A stretch of 64,000 nucleotides of DNA from Siphonodentalium dalli (taxonomy: Eukaryota > Mollusca > Scaphopoda > Gadilida > Siphonodentaliidae), in assembly GCA_032622095.1 (NCBI GenBank), contig CP136063.1, forward strand, positions 80,581,980-80,645,979, in the 5' to 3' direction. Shown here in pieces: positions 10,161 through 20,562 of this stretch. The translations under genes were made by a program, and so were the position numbers. The notes beneath the pieces are model-generated. The model worked only from the letters and a program-made list of their open reading frames with translations. It did no database searches and had not been told where the DNA came from. How positions within the stretch are numbered: position 1 is the first letter of the stretch; every line of letters begins with the position of its first letter.

Positions 10161-11730
10161 ATCTCTGTATTTCAGTCAGGGTTGGTGATTTTTTTTATCT
10201 TTTTCAAATAAATAAAAAAAATCGATTTATTTGATATAAATCAGATTTATTTGATATAAATCAGATTTATTTGATTTATATCGATTTTTTTGATTTTTTT
10301 TCTAATTGTTGTGAAAATATGCAATTGTGCAATGTCTTTGATAATTGAAGGTTCTAACAGGTGTTGCTTATTGTATCCAAGGCTGGATTAATAAAAATTC
10401 TATTATTATTTATTATTTTTTGTATAACTACATGTATCAAGCACAAATATCATGGCAGTACAGATATAGCAACCATGTACTTTAATTGTGCATACACTAG
10501 GTCCATGTGAGTTCCAATGTCATCATATCTGGATAGGTAGACCTGTGCTTTAAAAGTTTTAGCTGAGAACTGAATATATTTTCAATCACCTTTGCTCCTC
10601 GGTGACTTGAGGACATACATGTAATCACACCATATACATGTATCAAGAATGGACATTAGACAACTAGAGTAGTTTAGATGGCAGAGTATTTGGTAGAATT
10701 ACTCGGTTGGCATTTACATGTATGGCAATCAGAAAAGGAAAGGAAATTTAATAGTGTAACGAGGAGTGCTGAATCTGATTGTAGTTAAAAATAAGCAGAA
10801 CAGGCTGTGGCTGGAGCAGTAATCACGGTACCATGCAGTATGCCTGTTTCTATAGGGTTGACATTTACTGCACATTTTCATATCTATTATCCAATTTTGT
10901 ATATTGTTTAATCATAATCATGTTATAGTTAACAAAAAACCTTGTTAGATATTGCAAGTTCTTGACATTATGCAATCCTGATTTCAGTAATCGTATTTCA
11001 TCTCTGAGAGATCTTTAGTATGCTCATGAGGCAGCGTGAAGGGAACAATAGCAATATGTACCAGGTTCATTTCTTCTGAAGTTATGGCCCTCAATGTAAA
11101 AATATATACTTCCCTGTATCTCAGTCATCTTTGATCGAATGTGAATGATCTTAGGGTTATTATAATAATAATAATGACCAGTTTTATATAGCGATTAACC
11201 AATTACTTGCACTAACACGCTTGGTACAATATTACCCCAGTCATTTGTACAAGCCAACCAATGAACCGGCTGCAGCCATTGCAGGCGCTGCTCTAGTTTG
11301 ATTAGAACATGCTCTGATACTCATCAGTATGACAAGCTGACTGGTACTCGTTTATCGCATGATGTGAAGCCAACACAGTACGAGCGACCTTGCTCAAGGG
11401 TCACAACTTGGTCCGGGTTTTGAAACAGCGAGCAATCCGACAATTGCACATCACTCAAAGCGGCCAAGCCACTGCTGTGTGAAGACTCAGTGACCGGTGA
11501 CGCGCTGCAAACCCATATCTGACACGCTGACCACAATAGGGTAAAGGATATTCACATGCAACAGGTTTTGTCTAGTCATCACAGTCCAGATTAAGACATC
11601 TTTCACATTTAAAGACCAGAACATGTTATTGGGTGTGCTATAAACCTGCATAACTTAAAATCAGATAATGTTTTAGAAGATTTGTGAGTAGTAAAGAAGC
11701 TTTATTTTCTCTCTCTCTTTATGCCTACAG
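10161..11730 (+). other. SMARCA4 intron remainder
   Basis: The segment 10,195-10,310 is a low-complexity run built of TTTATTTGATATAAATCAGA units and T-rich tracts. A short ATAATAATAAT run lies at about 11,161. No coding region or other repeat family is evident in the remainder, up to the pyrimidine-rich acceptor tract at 11,700-11,730. Confidence 0.55.
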
Positions 11731-11908
11731 ATCTTTGAGGATTCCATAGTGCTACAATCGGTATTCACCAATGCACGTGAACGGTTGGAAAAGGATGGCT
11801 ATTTGCCTGAACCCTCTGAGTCGTCCGAAGATGAGGACGATGAACAAGATGAAGAAGGAAATGATGATGAAGATGATGGCGGTGGAGATGATCATGATGA
11901 CGAAGACA
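11731..11908 (+). CDS. SMARCA4: SMARCA4/brahma exon, bromodomain end and acidic tail
   Basis: The exon starts IFEDSIVLQSVFTNARERLE, which is bromodomain helix C and its conserved EDS.VLQ.VF motif. A 35-residue stretch rich in Asp, Glu and Ser follows (SESSEDEDDEQDEEG and more). The acceptor is a CT-rich tract ending CCTACAG at 11,730; the donor GTATGT starts at 11,909. It is 178 bases, phase 0 in and phase 1 out. Vertebrate BRG1 has a comparable acidic region in this place. Confidence 0.95.
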
Positions 11909-12887
11909 GTATGTAGTTAAAAGTTTCATTCCATTCAGGGCATACAAAGAATCCTTCGGTTAACTGGGTCCGATCTGGCCAGAAAATACTTTTGGGCAAT
12001 ATTTTGGCGAGTTTTCGGAAACTTCGGGCCATTTGAAAATAAATGTTTAAGATCATTGACAACACCTTTAAAAAAATAGAATAAAAAAATAACAACAATG
12101 GAAAGGAAGAAAATAAGACGTGCTTCGAAAACAAAATAACTGATCAATTTCGAGATGAGAAAATTTACCAATGCGATCAGGTAAAGCTGTAAAATAGGTC
12201 TGGTCGATGTGCTATACCCATGTAATTGTACACTGATTTGCCTACTGTTTGGCATGACATTATATTTTGAAAACAAATAGTAATACAGTATTGTCAATTG
12301 TTATGAAAGAACGCTGTTATAGTGGCTAATTCTCATTGTTTTGATAAATGAAATTTTCTTTTTTTGAAAAAAGTATGGACATTAACAGCTCGAACCCTGT
12401 TGCCTGGTCAAGAATCTTAAATCTGAACAGGGGGTGGGTGTTGGCCTCAAATTTTAGGTTGGCCATTTTGGGAGCAATTTTTTCTCCAATATCAATTCCA
12501 GAATGAGATATTATGAAAATAACTGCAGATGTCTAAAAATAATCATTAGAGAATTATTTGAAACAGCAATTCCTGACATAACCATTAATGTTCCTAAAAC
12601 ATGCCGAGACTCTTTTATTTTGGTCTGACACCTTTTCGCAACTTCTAAGACAAATGTGCTAATGATTAATTGTTGTACCAGCATGAGCCAAGGCAGTGTA
12701 TCGTAATTACTTCTACTTCTTTTAATCATTGCTGTTATGTTTGATAATTAACTCTACTAATTTTAGTTCAATGTGACAGACAGCCTAAGAATAATAAACT
12801 TGGTATTGTCTAATAATATTAGATACATTGCAATAAATTTTTTTTTTAAAGTTTTAATTTCTATTTAAATATATTTCTTTTGCTCAG
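11909..12887 (+). other. SMARCA4 intron
   Basis: This is AT-rich intron with a T-rich acceptor tract just before 12,888. Open frames on the minus strand here (11,892-12,297) have no recognisable domain and overlap the splice donor. I see no repeat shared with the rest of the window. Confidence 0.5.
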
Positions 12888-12931
12888 GTCAGATGAAGAA
12901 ATTGAAGAAGGAATCTAGTTCATCCAAGAAG
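12888..12931 (+). CDS. SMARCA4: SMARCA4/brahma small basic exon
   Basis: This 44-base exon completes a Ser codon and then encodes QMKKLKKESSSSKK. The acceptor TTTTGCTCAG ends at 12,887 and the donor GTAAAA starts at 12,932, leaving phase 0. It is the last SMARCA4 exon I can find on the + strand before the duplicated block. If the donor were not used, translation would continue VKIK and stop, so a retained-intron end is also possible. The expected next exon, with the conserved KPV.SD motif, is not present on this strand between here and 16,925. Confidence 0.8.
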
Positions 12932-13869
12932 GTAAAAATTAAGTAGATATATAGATGAATTTAGAAATTAACTAAATCTGAACTTGATATGATATTTAAC
13001 CCTGTTTCTAGCATAAAGTAAGGTAACAAATGGTCTACTTTAAATTGTTTAAGGCAACAATACCTGTGCTATGCTATAATAGATCTATAATTCAATGGAT
13101 GTTTTCAGGATACTTAACAATTTTTTATATAATTTTGAAATTGTTTGTTCTATACAATTAAAAATAAATATGTGTGTTCTCGGGCAATTAATTATATATG
13201 AACAATTGTATGAGTGAGTGAGGCTTTTAACTTTTAATTTTTCGCAGAATTCTAGAAAGTAATGGATGTGTGGATAATTTTATGGAATCAAATCCTACAT
13301 TTTTCCAACCAATCTATATATTAATCACAAATACCTTTTATCCAATGAAATATTCAACAGAAACCAATAAATATTCCATTGTTGATAAATGTGAAATTTA
13401 GTTTTAAACTTCTGGAAACTTCTAGGTGATTTTGCAAATAAAATCTTTTAAATAAATAATTTAAGGTCTCTGAATGTGATGAGGGAGTTGCTGGAGAACA
13501 CTGTATTTTGTTTTTAAGCCTTACTGATTTCTATTGGTCAGTAAATTTGAATTTCAGCTGTTTTTCCTTTATTTAGAAAATAATCAATTCTAGAAACATG
13601 GTTAAATATCTCATGTATAACCTTTATCGTTTTAATTTTTATACTATTAGCTATAATACATCCCCTGCAGTATGTGTATTCTAAAATTTGTTAGAACTAA
13701 TTCTATCCTATTTACCTTCAAACTGGAATTAGAGTTAACTTCTTTTGAATTATCTCTATTAGAACTAGATAGATTGACTAGTTAATTTGACTACATTCGA
13801 ACAAAGGCTAATGAGAATTGTAAAGATTTGACAATATTTGATTCAATGTACCATATACTAAAGCTGAAG
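12932..13869 (+). other. Intron-like AT-rich sequence after the last + strand exon
   Basis: This stretch is very AT-rich with no coding potential and no repeat family recognised from elsewhere in the window. Confidence 0.5.
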
Positions 13870-14179
13870 GGGTCACTCTCACCAAAAAAAGTGCTGAAGG
13901 GTACACTGGTTTTGAAAATGTGCTGAAGGGTACACAGGTTTTGAAATGTCGTTCTTAAATGACGTTTAGTTTTCGTATCTGCCATGATTTCTGTTAGAGA
14001 ATATTTGTTTAAGTTCCAATGAACATTAAAATTAACTGAAAACAAACTGCTAATGGACGCCAGACTTTCAGAACACAGTTTAAGTAACGGTGTTAGTGCC
14101 GATCACAAACCCTGTGTACCCTTCAGCACATTTTCAAACCCTGTGTACCCTTCAGCACTTTATTTGGTGAGAGTGACCC
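13870..14179. repeat. Long foldback repeat, about 310 bp
   Basis: The left end GGGTCACTCTCACC is complementary to the right end GGTGAGAGTGACCC. Inside the arms, GTGCTGAAGGGTACAC occurs twice on the left and its complement twice on the right. The arms therefore carry a short tandem duplication in mirror order. No coding capacity or other copy was seen. Confidence 0.72.
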
Positions 14180-14535
14180 GTTCAGTTATACTAAATATTT
14201 TGCTGGATATTTGTAGACATGTTAATAGTTCAGATATACGAATTGCAGATCGTCTCGGAGATAAAAAGAAGTCAATTTTGCATATAAAAATTAATTTCAA
14301 TGTCTTGCAGTTATATATGTCTAATATGCATGTTATGCAAACTATATAACCGATATCTGTTAATATATTATGTGTAGCTGTTTAACATGGAATTATGGGT
14401 TATTTTGGCTAAATAAAGTCAATTTCCCATTTCGCGAAACAACTTGCGTCCGACCTTTTTATTCGCGTTCAATCTGTTGGGAAAAATGTTTAATATTTAT
14501 AAAAAGAATTGCAGTATGTTTTTATTCAAGTGCAA

Positions 14536-14910
14536 ATAGTGTGTCCGTCAGTGGGCTAGCATCACCAACTTCACCCTCTAGGGACCTCATTCTGCTTAGG
14601 CTTCATCTGGGAAGTATCTATAGTCTCAAATTAACATGTTTTTTAGTTACTTTTTCCCTTGTGTTCAGTGTCTATATCCCTTTATTTGCAGAAGATAAAA
14701 TGTTTAATCGAGGTGACTAATGGGTGAACATCACCAACTACAACTGGGGATTTTCAATCTGTTCCTAGGTCTCCCATAGTAGTTGAGGTCTAAGCAGAAT
14801 GAGGTTCCCAGAGGGTTAATTTGGTAATGCTAGCCTGTCGTGCGGGACAGCATCACTAAATTCACCCTGCAGATGACCGACAAACTATTTGCAGACCAGT
14901 TGCTCGATTC
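14536..14910. mobile_element. Foldback element 'GAATGAGG', degraded
   Basis: It carries the GGACCTCATTCTGCTTAGGC and AAGCAGAATGAGGTTCCCAG blocks. The outer part of the left arm is lost and the right arm has an internal deletion (CACCCTGCAGATGACC). Confidence 0.6.
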
Positions 14911-14976
14911 AGATTTCTATTCATTACTGCAATTGATAGTATGTTAAAATGTGATGAATTGTGACTGCAATCTCCG

Positions 14977-15221
14977 CAACAAAACGGGAACTGTGCTGGT
15001 GCAGCATTAAAGATCCTGTGCCAGTGCATTCTCTTATATATGTGAGTCTCCCATAGGGAGTCTCACAAAAATAAGAGAATATACGGACTTACAAGATCAA
15101 GGTAAATATTGTTAGGCCAATGCATTCTCTTATATATGCCCTATGGGAGACTTGCATATATAAGAGAATGCATTGGCACAGGGTTTTCTCAAAATTTCAG
15201 GAAGCTCCAGTCAAGAAAGGG
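14977..15221. mobile_element. TTAA-type double-hairpin MITE
   Basis: The right end GAAAGGG is followed by TTAA at 15,222-15,225. The internal blocks CAGCATTAAAGATCCTGTGC and the hairpin stems match the 6,936-7,173 family. The left terminus is eroded. Confidence 0.6.
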
Positions 15222-15934
15222 TTAAAAAAAACTTTGTCCTAAGAAATAGGAAATTGACTTTTTATAGCCTTATCGCTTGTGACAGATGCATCATTGGCTT
15301 TACTTTAGAATGGTATCATAGTCATTGCTTGATGAAGAGATATATTCTTATTCTGCTTTCTTAGTACACAAAGTATTCTCGGAATGACCTTTATATATTG
15401 CATTACAAACCCTGTATTTCTCTAACCCTCATTCTATGACGTATGGATCTTTGTGGGCTCGATCGAGGCAAGTATTTTCGTACTAGTAAGGAAAGTAATT
15501 GAAATGTGTGTGAATTGACCACCCCTGGTTAGTGGTCCTGCTAATTTGCTATGATGATGGTGGGTTCTGCTGAACTGCTATGATACTGGTAAGGCAAATT
15601 GATGCTGTTAATAAAAAGTAGTGTTAGTTTATCTAAAGTTGTCATTTTTGTCGCGGTGTTTGGCTGATCTGAATAAATTGAGGACAAGCCTTTAGGCATT
15701 TAATTTTTTATTACTTGGTTTACGGATTTCCCTATCCAAGAAAATGCTGTTTGTCAGAAAAAATAAAATTTTATCTTTTGTTCTGTTTTCTTCCTGCCGA
15801 TGGGAATATTAATCCAGACATACAAATTAATATATAAATAAGATCAAAAGTTTAAGTTTACATAAAATATACAACATAATCAATCCAACAGAGAAGTCTG
15901 GCAATGATTATGATACATTACATTATAGACCTAG

Positions 15935-16925
15935 TTAGCTCAACTTACTTTTGTAAGTTTGAGCTATTGCCATGGCTTGGCGTCCGTGTGTCCGTCAACA
16001 ATTTCCTTTGGCGCGGGCTACAGGTCGTACCTTTGGTCTGATCTTTATGAAATTTTGCATGAATGTTGACATTGACATGTAGATTGGAACGAGTCATTTA
16101 GGGTTCATTCGGCCAAAAAACATGGCCGCTGGTGGCCATTTTGGATTTCAAAATGCAATCCATTGGCGCGGGCTACAGGTCGTGCTGTTCGTCTGATCAT
16201 CATGAAATTTGTCATGGATGTTAATATTGACATGTAGATGGGAACGAGTGATTTTGGGGTCGTTCAGCCAAAAAACATGGCCGCCGCCAGCAGCCATCTT
16301 GGATTTTACTCTTTGCATGACTAAATTCTTTGGTGCAGGCTACAGGTTGTAGCTTTGGTCAGAACTTCATGAAATTTGTCATGGATGTTAACAATGACAT
16401 GTAGATGGGAACGAGTGATTTTGGGGTTGTTCGGCCAAAAAACATGGCCGCCAGCTTGGATTTTACTCTTTGCATGACTAAATCCTTTGGCGCGGGTTAC
16501 AGGTCGTACCTTTGGTCTGACCTTTATGAAATTTTCCATGAATATTGATATTGACATGTATATGGGAACGAGTCATTTTGGGGTCATACGGCCAAAAAAC
16601 ATGGCCGCTGGCAGCAATCTTGGATTTCGAAATTCAATCCATTGACAGGTCGTACTGTTTGTCTAATCATCATGATATTTATCATGGATGTTAATATTAA
16701 CATGTAGATGGGAACGAGTCATTTTGGGGTCGTTTGGCTAAAATACATGTCCGCCAGCAGCCATATTGGATTTTACTCTTTGCATGAATAAATCCTTTGG
16801 TGCGGGCTACAGGTCGTAGCTTTGGTCGGAACTTCATGAAATTTGTCATGTATGTTAACAATGACATGTAGATGGGAAACGAGTCATTTTGGGGTCGCCA
16901 GCAGCCATCTTGGATTTTACTCTTT
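15935..16925. repeat. Subunit repeat array of the TAGCTCAACTT family
   Basis: The array starts TAGCTCAACTTACTT followed by GAGCTATTGCCATGGCTTGG, as at the start of the 18,763 element. It then has several degenerate subunits containing AACATGGCCGC, CATCTTGGATTTTACTC and ACAGGTCGTACC-like text. It ends abruptly inside a subunit at 16,925, where TTTACTCTTTGCAT runs straight into a hairpin stem of copy A. Confidence 0.7.
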
Positions 16926-17148
16926 GCATTCTCTTATCTATGCGAGACAAGAATATATAAGAGAATGCACTGGCACAAGATCTTTAATGCTGCACTGTTA
17001 ACAACCACCCAGTCTCTGAAGAAGCTGCAGAAGTAGTAGCGAAATCTATCAGGCTGTCTTGTGGGATCTCTCGACTTTCGTGACACGCCCCTGGGAGATT
17101 CTTCAATATCTTCACCCCCATTTTCATCACTTTTTGTTGTTGTTTCAG

Positions 17149-17235
17149 AACCATTCAGACAGTGAAGCCACAAGCAATTCCAGAAGTTCATCAAGGGTTT
17201 CATCACCAGCTCCTTCTTGTAAAAGGAAACTATAA
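17149..17235 (+). CDS. Putative SMARCA4 terminal exon, copy A
   Basis: A strong acceptor (TTTTTGTTGTTGTTTCAG) precedes 28 codons starting NHSDSEATSNSRSSS, ending APSCKRKL and a TAA stop at 17,233-17,235. AATAAA follows at 17,430-17,435. The exon opens in phase 0, matching both the 12,931 donor and the donor after the minus-strand exon at 63,516. The Asp/Ser-rich start continues the acidic style of the SMARCA4 tail. All four copies in the window keep this frame. I do not recognise the peptide from vertebrate SMARCA4, so the link is inferred from order, phase and composition. On the + strand, splicing from 12,931 straight to here would give an in-frame protein lacking the KPV.SD exon. Confidence 0.5.
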   Translation, partial: NHSDSEATSNSRSSSRVSSPAPSCKRKL

Positions 17236-18762
17236 CATCGCCTGAAGACATGCTGACTTGTCTTGATTACCTGTGGCACTGTATATATACATTGTATATA
17301 CTCGATCATCTATACATTTATAAATAATTCACTGGTGTTGTTTTCCCTATATATATGTATGTATTCATCTGCCATACTATCTGCTGGTTACATTAACCAA
17401 GTCTTCACCTAAAACATATTTGTTTCTTTAATAAACAATTTCATTATCTTTTTTTCTCATATGATTCAAGTTTCCACATACTAGTATTACTCCAAGATAA
17501 TAAAATACTTGCAGAAAGATGATTAACGGAGTGTTCAGACGGGTCTGTTGTGCATGTTGCGTTGGTCCATATGTTGCATTGGCACGAACTGTTGCCTGTG
17601 TTAAAGCAATTCACACAGGCACGTACATTGCGCTATAACTTATAACGTCAATATTGGAATAAATGTAATATTACAAATAAATCTATCTGTAATAAATTAA
17701 TTGTTCGAAAATGTAAAACCTGTAAAATCCAAACAGCACACTTTATTGACATAAATACAAGTTGATTTTACTTCGCTTCGAAGACAGACACCATTACATC
17801 TTTTATCGATTGAAAACAAAAAAGTAATGATGCACGCCATATAAGGTATGTTACTCTTTACGTTGCATTGAAAATAGAATATGTGATAACGGATACAAGT
17901 AACAGATACATCGCAGTCACCTGAAAGCCTTGGTGTTGCTGTCTGTAATCTAATTTCAATGCAATGTACACAACTGACTTGTCCGAAGCTACTTTATCTG
18001 TTTGGGCTGCAACTCCAAAATACTCCAAATACTTTGAAATCAGATTCTAATTTATTAAATATTAAGCATAAGTTGAATAGGCACCCGAAAACCAGTGCGT
18101 TTTATAATCGTTTTTTTTTTTTGCACTTGATTTTATACCATTTATAAGACATACAGGGTTTTAAAGAGAAATTAGACCCCCGTTATTTATAGGAGCATAA
18201 TTAGCTGATCAATGGAGCACCAAACATGGTTACTTTCTGAGAAAATAGTTTCTTGTCATAGTGGCTGGTTTAAAATGTAGTGTACACCGTCTGGCAAGCA
18301 TTTTTTATATTGAGTGCCACCAATATATAAAAATTTACCATTATTTGATAATAACAAAAAACTAGGTATTGTTATAGTAACTAGCCCAAAAGAATATTGT
18401 CCATCTTTAACATTAACCCTTTCCAGAGAGAAGCAGCGCTGGTGCAGCATTACTGTGCCAGTGCATTCTCTTATATATGCAAGTCTTCCATAGGGAGACA
18501 ATTTAACGCACACTTTTGTAGAATTCATTTCTCTTTAAATTCTTGTTGTGCCTTGTTACTGGTATATCATACTACCAAAATGTCAAAACCTGATTAACTG
18601 ATTGAGAACTTTTCAGGCTGGACCTTTTGTATTTATGTAGAAATTCAGTTCATATCTGTCTATTGTCATAAAATGGTTGTATACTATACATACCATTTAT
18701 ATTTGTGATGAAATTAATCATTAAATATGATTAATAAAATTGTTGTTTGTCTTTCTTCCTTT
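17236..18762 (+). other. Putative 3' UTR and downstream flank, copy A
   Basis: The polyadenylation signal AATAAA is at 17,430-17,435. A truncated TTAA-type MITE (TTAACCCTTTCCAGAG and half a hairpin) lies at 18,414-18,500. The short open frames here (17,959-18,147; 18,256-18,528) also occur in the other copies, but only because the DNA is duplicated. I see no domain in them. Confidence 0.5.
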
Positions 18763-20265
18763 TAGCTCAACTTCACCTTGTGAAGAATGAGCTATTGCCG
18801 TGGGTTGGCATCTGTTGTCTGTCCTTCAACAATTTCCTTTGGCTCACCCTACATGCCGCATCCCTCATCCGATCATCGATCAACAAACTTTATATGGATC
18901 TTCAGGGCGATTTCAAATTTGAATCCATGCATCGGCACACCCAGCAGCCCACATTCATCGGAGAAATGTTTTGAAAATTTACAGGCATGTTTAGGATCAA
19001 CTCTAGATGGGAGCTCTCAAATTTTAGTGATTTTCGTTAAAACATGGCTGCCGGCAGCCATCTTGGATTTTACTCTTTGCATGACTAAATCCTGTGGCAC
19101 ACCCTACAGGCCACATCCGATCGTCATCAAACTTGATACAGATCTTTCGGGTGACCTCTAGATGGGAGCCATCGATTATCTCTGAAATTTGTTTTAAAAA
19201 CATGGCCACCAGCCATATGTTTTAACGAAAATCACTAAAATTTGAGAGCTCCCATCTAGAGTTGATCCTAAACATGAATTTTACTCTTTGCATGACGAAA
19301 TCCTTTGGCACACCCTATAGACCACATCCCTAATCTAATCGCTACCAAACATCATATGGATCTTTTGGGTGACCTCTAGATGGGAGCCATTGATTATTTC
19401 CGAAATTCATTAAAAAAACATGGCCGCCAGCAGCCATCTTGGATTTCAAATTTTAATCCATTGGCACATCCTGCAGCCAGCATTTATTGGAGAATTGTTT
19501 TTAAAATTTACAGGCATGTTTAGGATCACTTCTAGATGGGAGCCATCGAATTTGAACAATTTTCGATGAAAAACAGGCAACCATATTGGATTTTAATCAT
19601 TGCATGACTAAATCCTTTAGCACACTCTTCAGACCATATCCCTCTGGCCTCATCCGATCATCACCAAACTTTATATGGATCTTCATGGTGACTTCTAGAT
19701 GGGAGCCATAAATATTTTCCGAAATTTGTAGAAAAACATGGCTGCCAGTGGCCATTTTGGACTATGCTCTTTGCATGAATAAATCCTTCGGCACACCCTA
19801 CAGGACACATCCCTCATATGATCGTCACCAATCGCCATGTGGATATTCGGGGTGACCTCTGGATGGGAGCCATTGATTATTTCCAAAATTTGTTAAAAAA
19901 ACATGACTGCCAGCGGCCATCTTGGATTTTACTCTTTGCACGACTAAATAATTTGGCACACATTAAAGGCCACACGCCTCATCTAAACGTCACCAAATTT
20001 CTTTGGGGTGACCTCTAGATTGGAGCCATCAATTATTTCCAAAATTCATTACAAAACATGGCTGCCAGCAGTTATTTTGGATTTCATTTGAATCCATCTG
20101 CACACCCTGCAGCCCATATTTATTGATAAAATGCTTGAAATGAAAATAATTTCATCTACACAATAGAAGACCTTTACTGTAATTTATTGGCTTTCCTTCT
20201 TTATTATTCTATTCATTGCTCAGCAAAAAAATAAACTCCTCCCAAAGATGAGCTACAGTGTCAGA
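18763..20265. mobile_element. TAGCTCAACTT element with tandem subunits, copy A
   Basis: It begins TAGCTCAACTTCACC and ends with the near-complement GATGAGCTACAG. Between them are seven or eight degenerate subunits of about 180 bp carrying GACCTCTAGATGGGAGCCAT, ATGGCCGCCAGC, CATCTTGGATTTTACTC and TTTGCATGACTAAATCC. Short frames reading GSHLEVT or AKSKIQDG are translations of this repeat. In block C the same element is split by the 3,010-bp insertion. Confidence 0.78.
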
Positions 20266-20562
20266 ATCGAGTGGTATACTCTAGTGTTCCAAATAAACTT
20301 GTATTAATTTAATCTAAAAGTTCCCCCTGCATGTTGCTTATTTGGGTCTGGACATTTATTTACTCCCTCTGCCAGACACTTGAGTACTGATGTTTTGTTG
20401 ACAAAAATCGCTGGGAGATGTTTCTTATTTCCACATTGATGCAAGATACAAAATACGTTTTGATGCCAGGCGTAAATGACAAACAATTTGCATGATTATT
20501 ATTGATACCAAATGTATGATGTCAAATATACCTGGATCGAGCATGGGATTTTACTTCTAACT
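20266..20562. other. Spacer before the 628-bp tandem
   Basis: This is single-copy-looking sequence present in A, B and C. A 60-codon minus-strand frame (20,304-20,486) stays open in A and B. I do not accept it as a gene, because there are no flanking features and no recognisable domain. Confidence 0.4.

Noticed and set aside
11892-12297. Minus-strand 80- and 120-codon frames
   Set aside because: Low-complexity hydrophobic translations of AT-rich intron that overlap the splice donor.
16934-17251. 105-codon minus-strand frame present in four copies (also 30,793, 41,071 and partly 56,308)
   Set aside because: It is antisense to the putative terminal exon and its intron, one copy is frame-broken (56,217-56,529), and it has no domain. 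Conservation follows from the duplication.
17959-18528. Conserved 62-, 90- and 66-codon frames in all copies
   Set aside because: They lie in the putative 3' UTR, include MITE sequence and show no domain; the duplication alone explains their presence.
18747-19209. Overlapping frames with GSHLEVT and AKSKIQDG motifs, repeated in B and C
   Set aside because: They come from the tandem subunits of the TAGCTCAACTT element; frames on both strands are equally open.
20304-20486. 60-codon minus-strand frame, also at 34,163 and open in C
   Set aside because: It has substitutions in C that change several residues, no recognised domain and no splice context; kept as spacer only.
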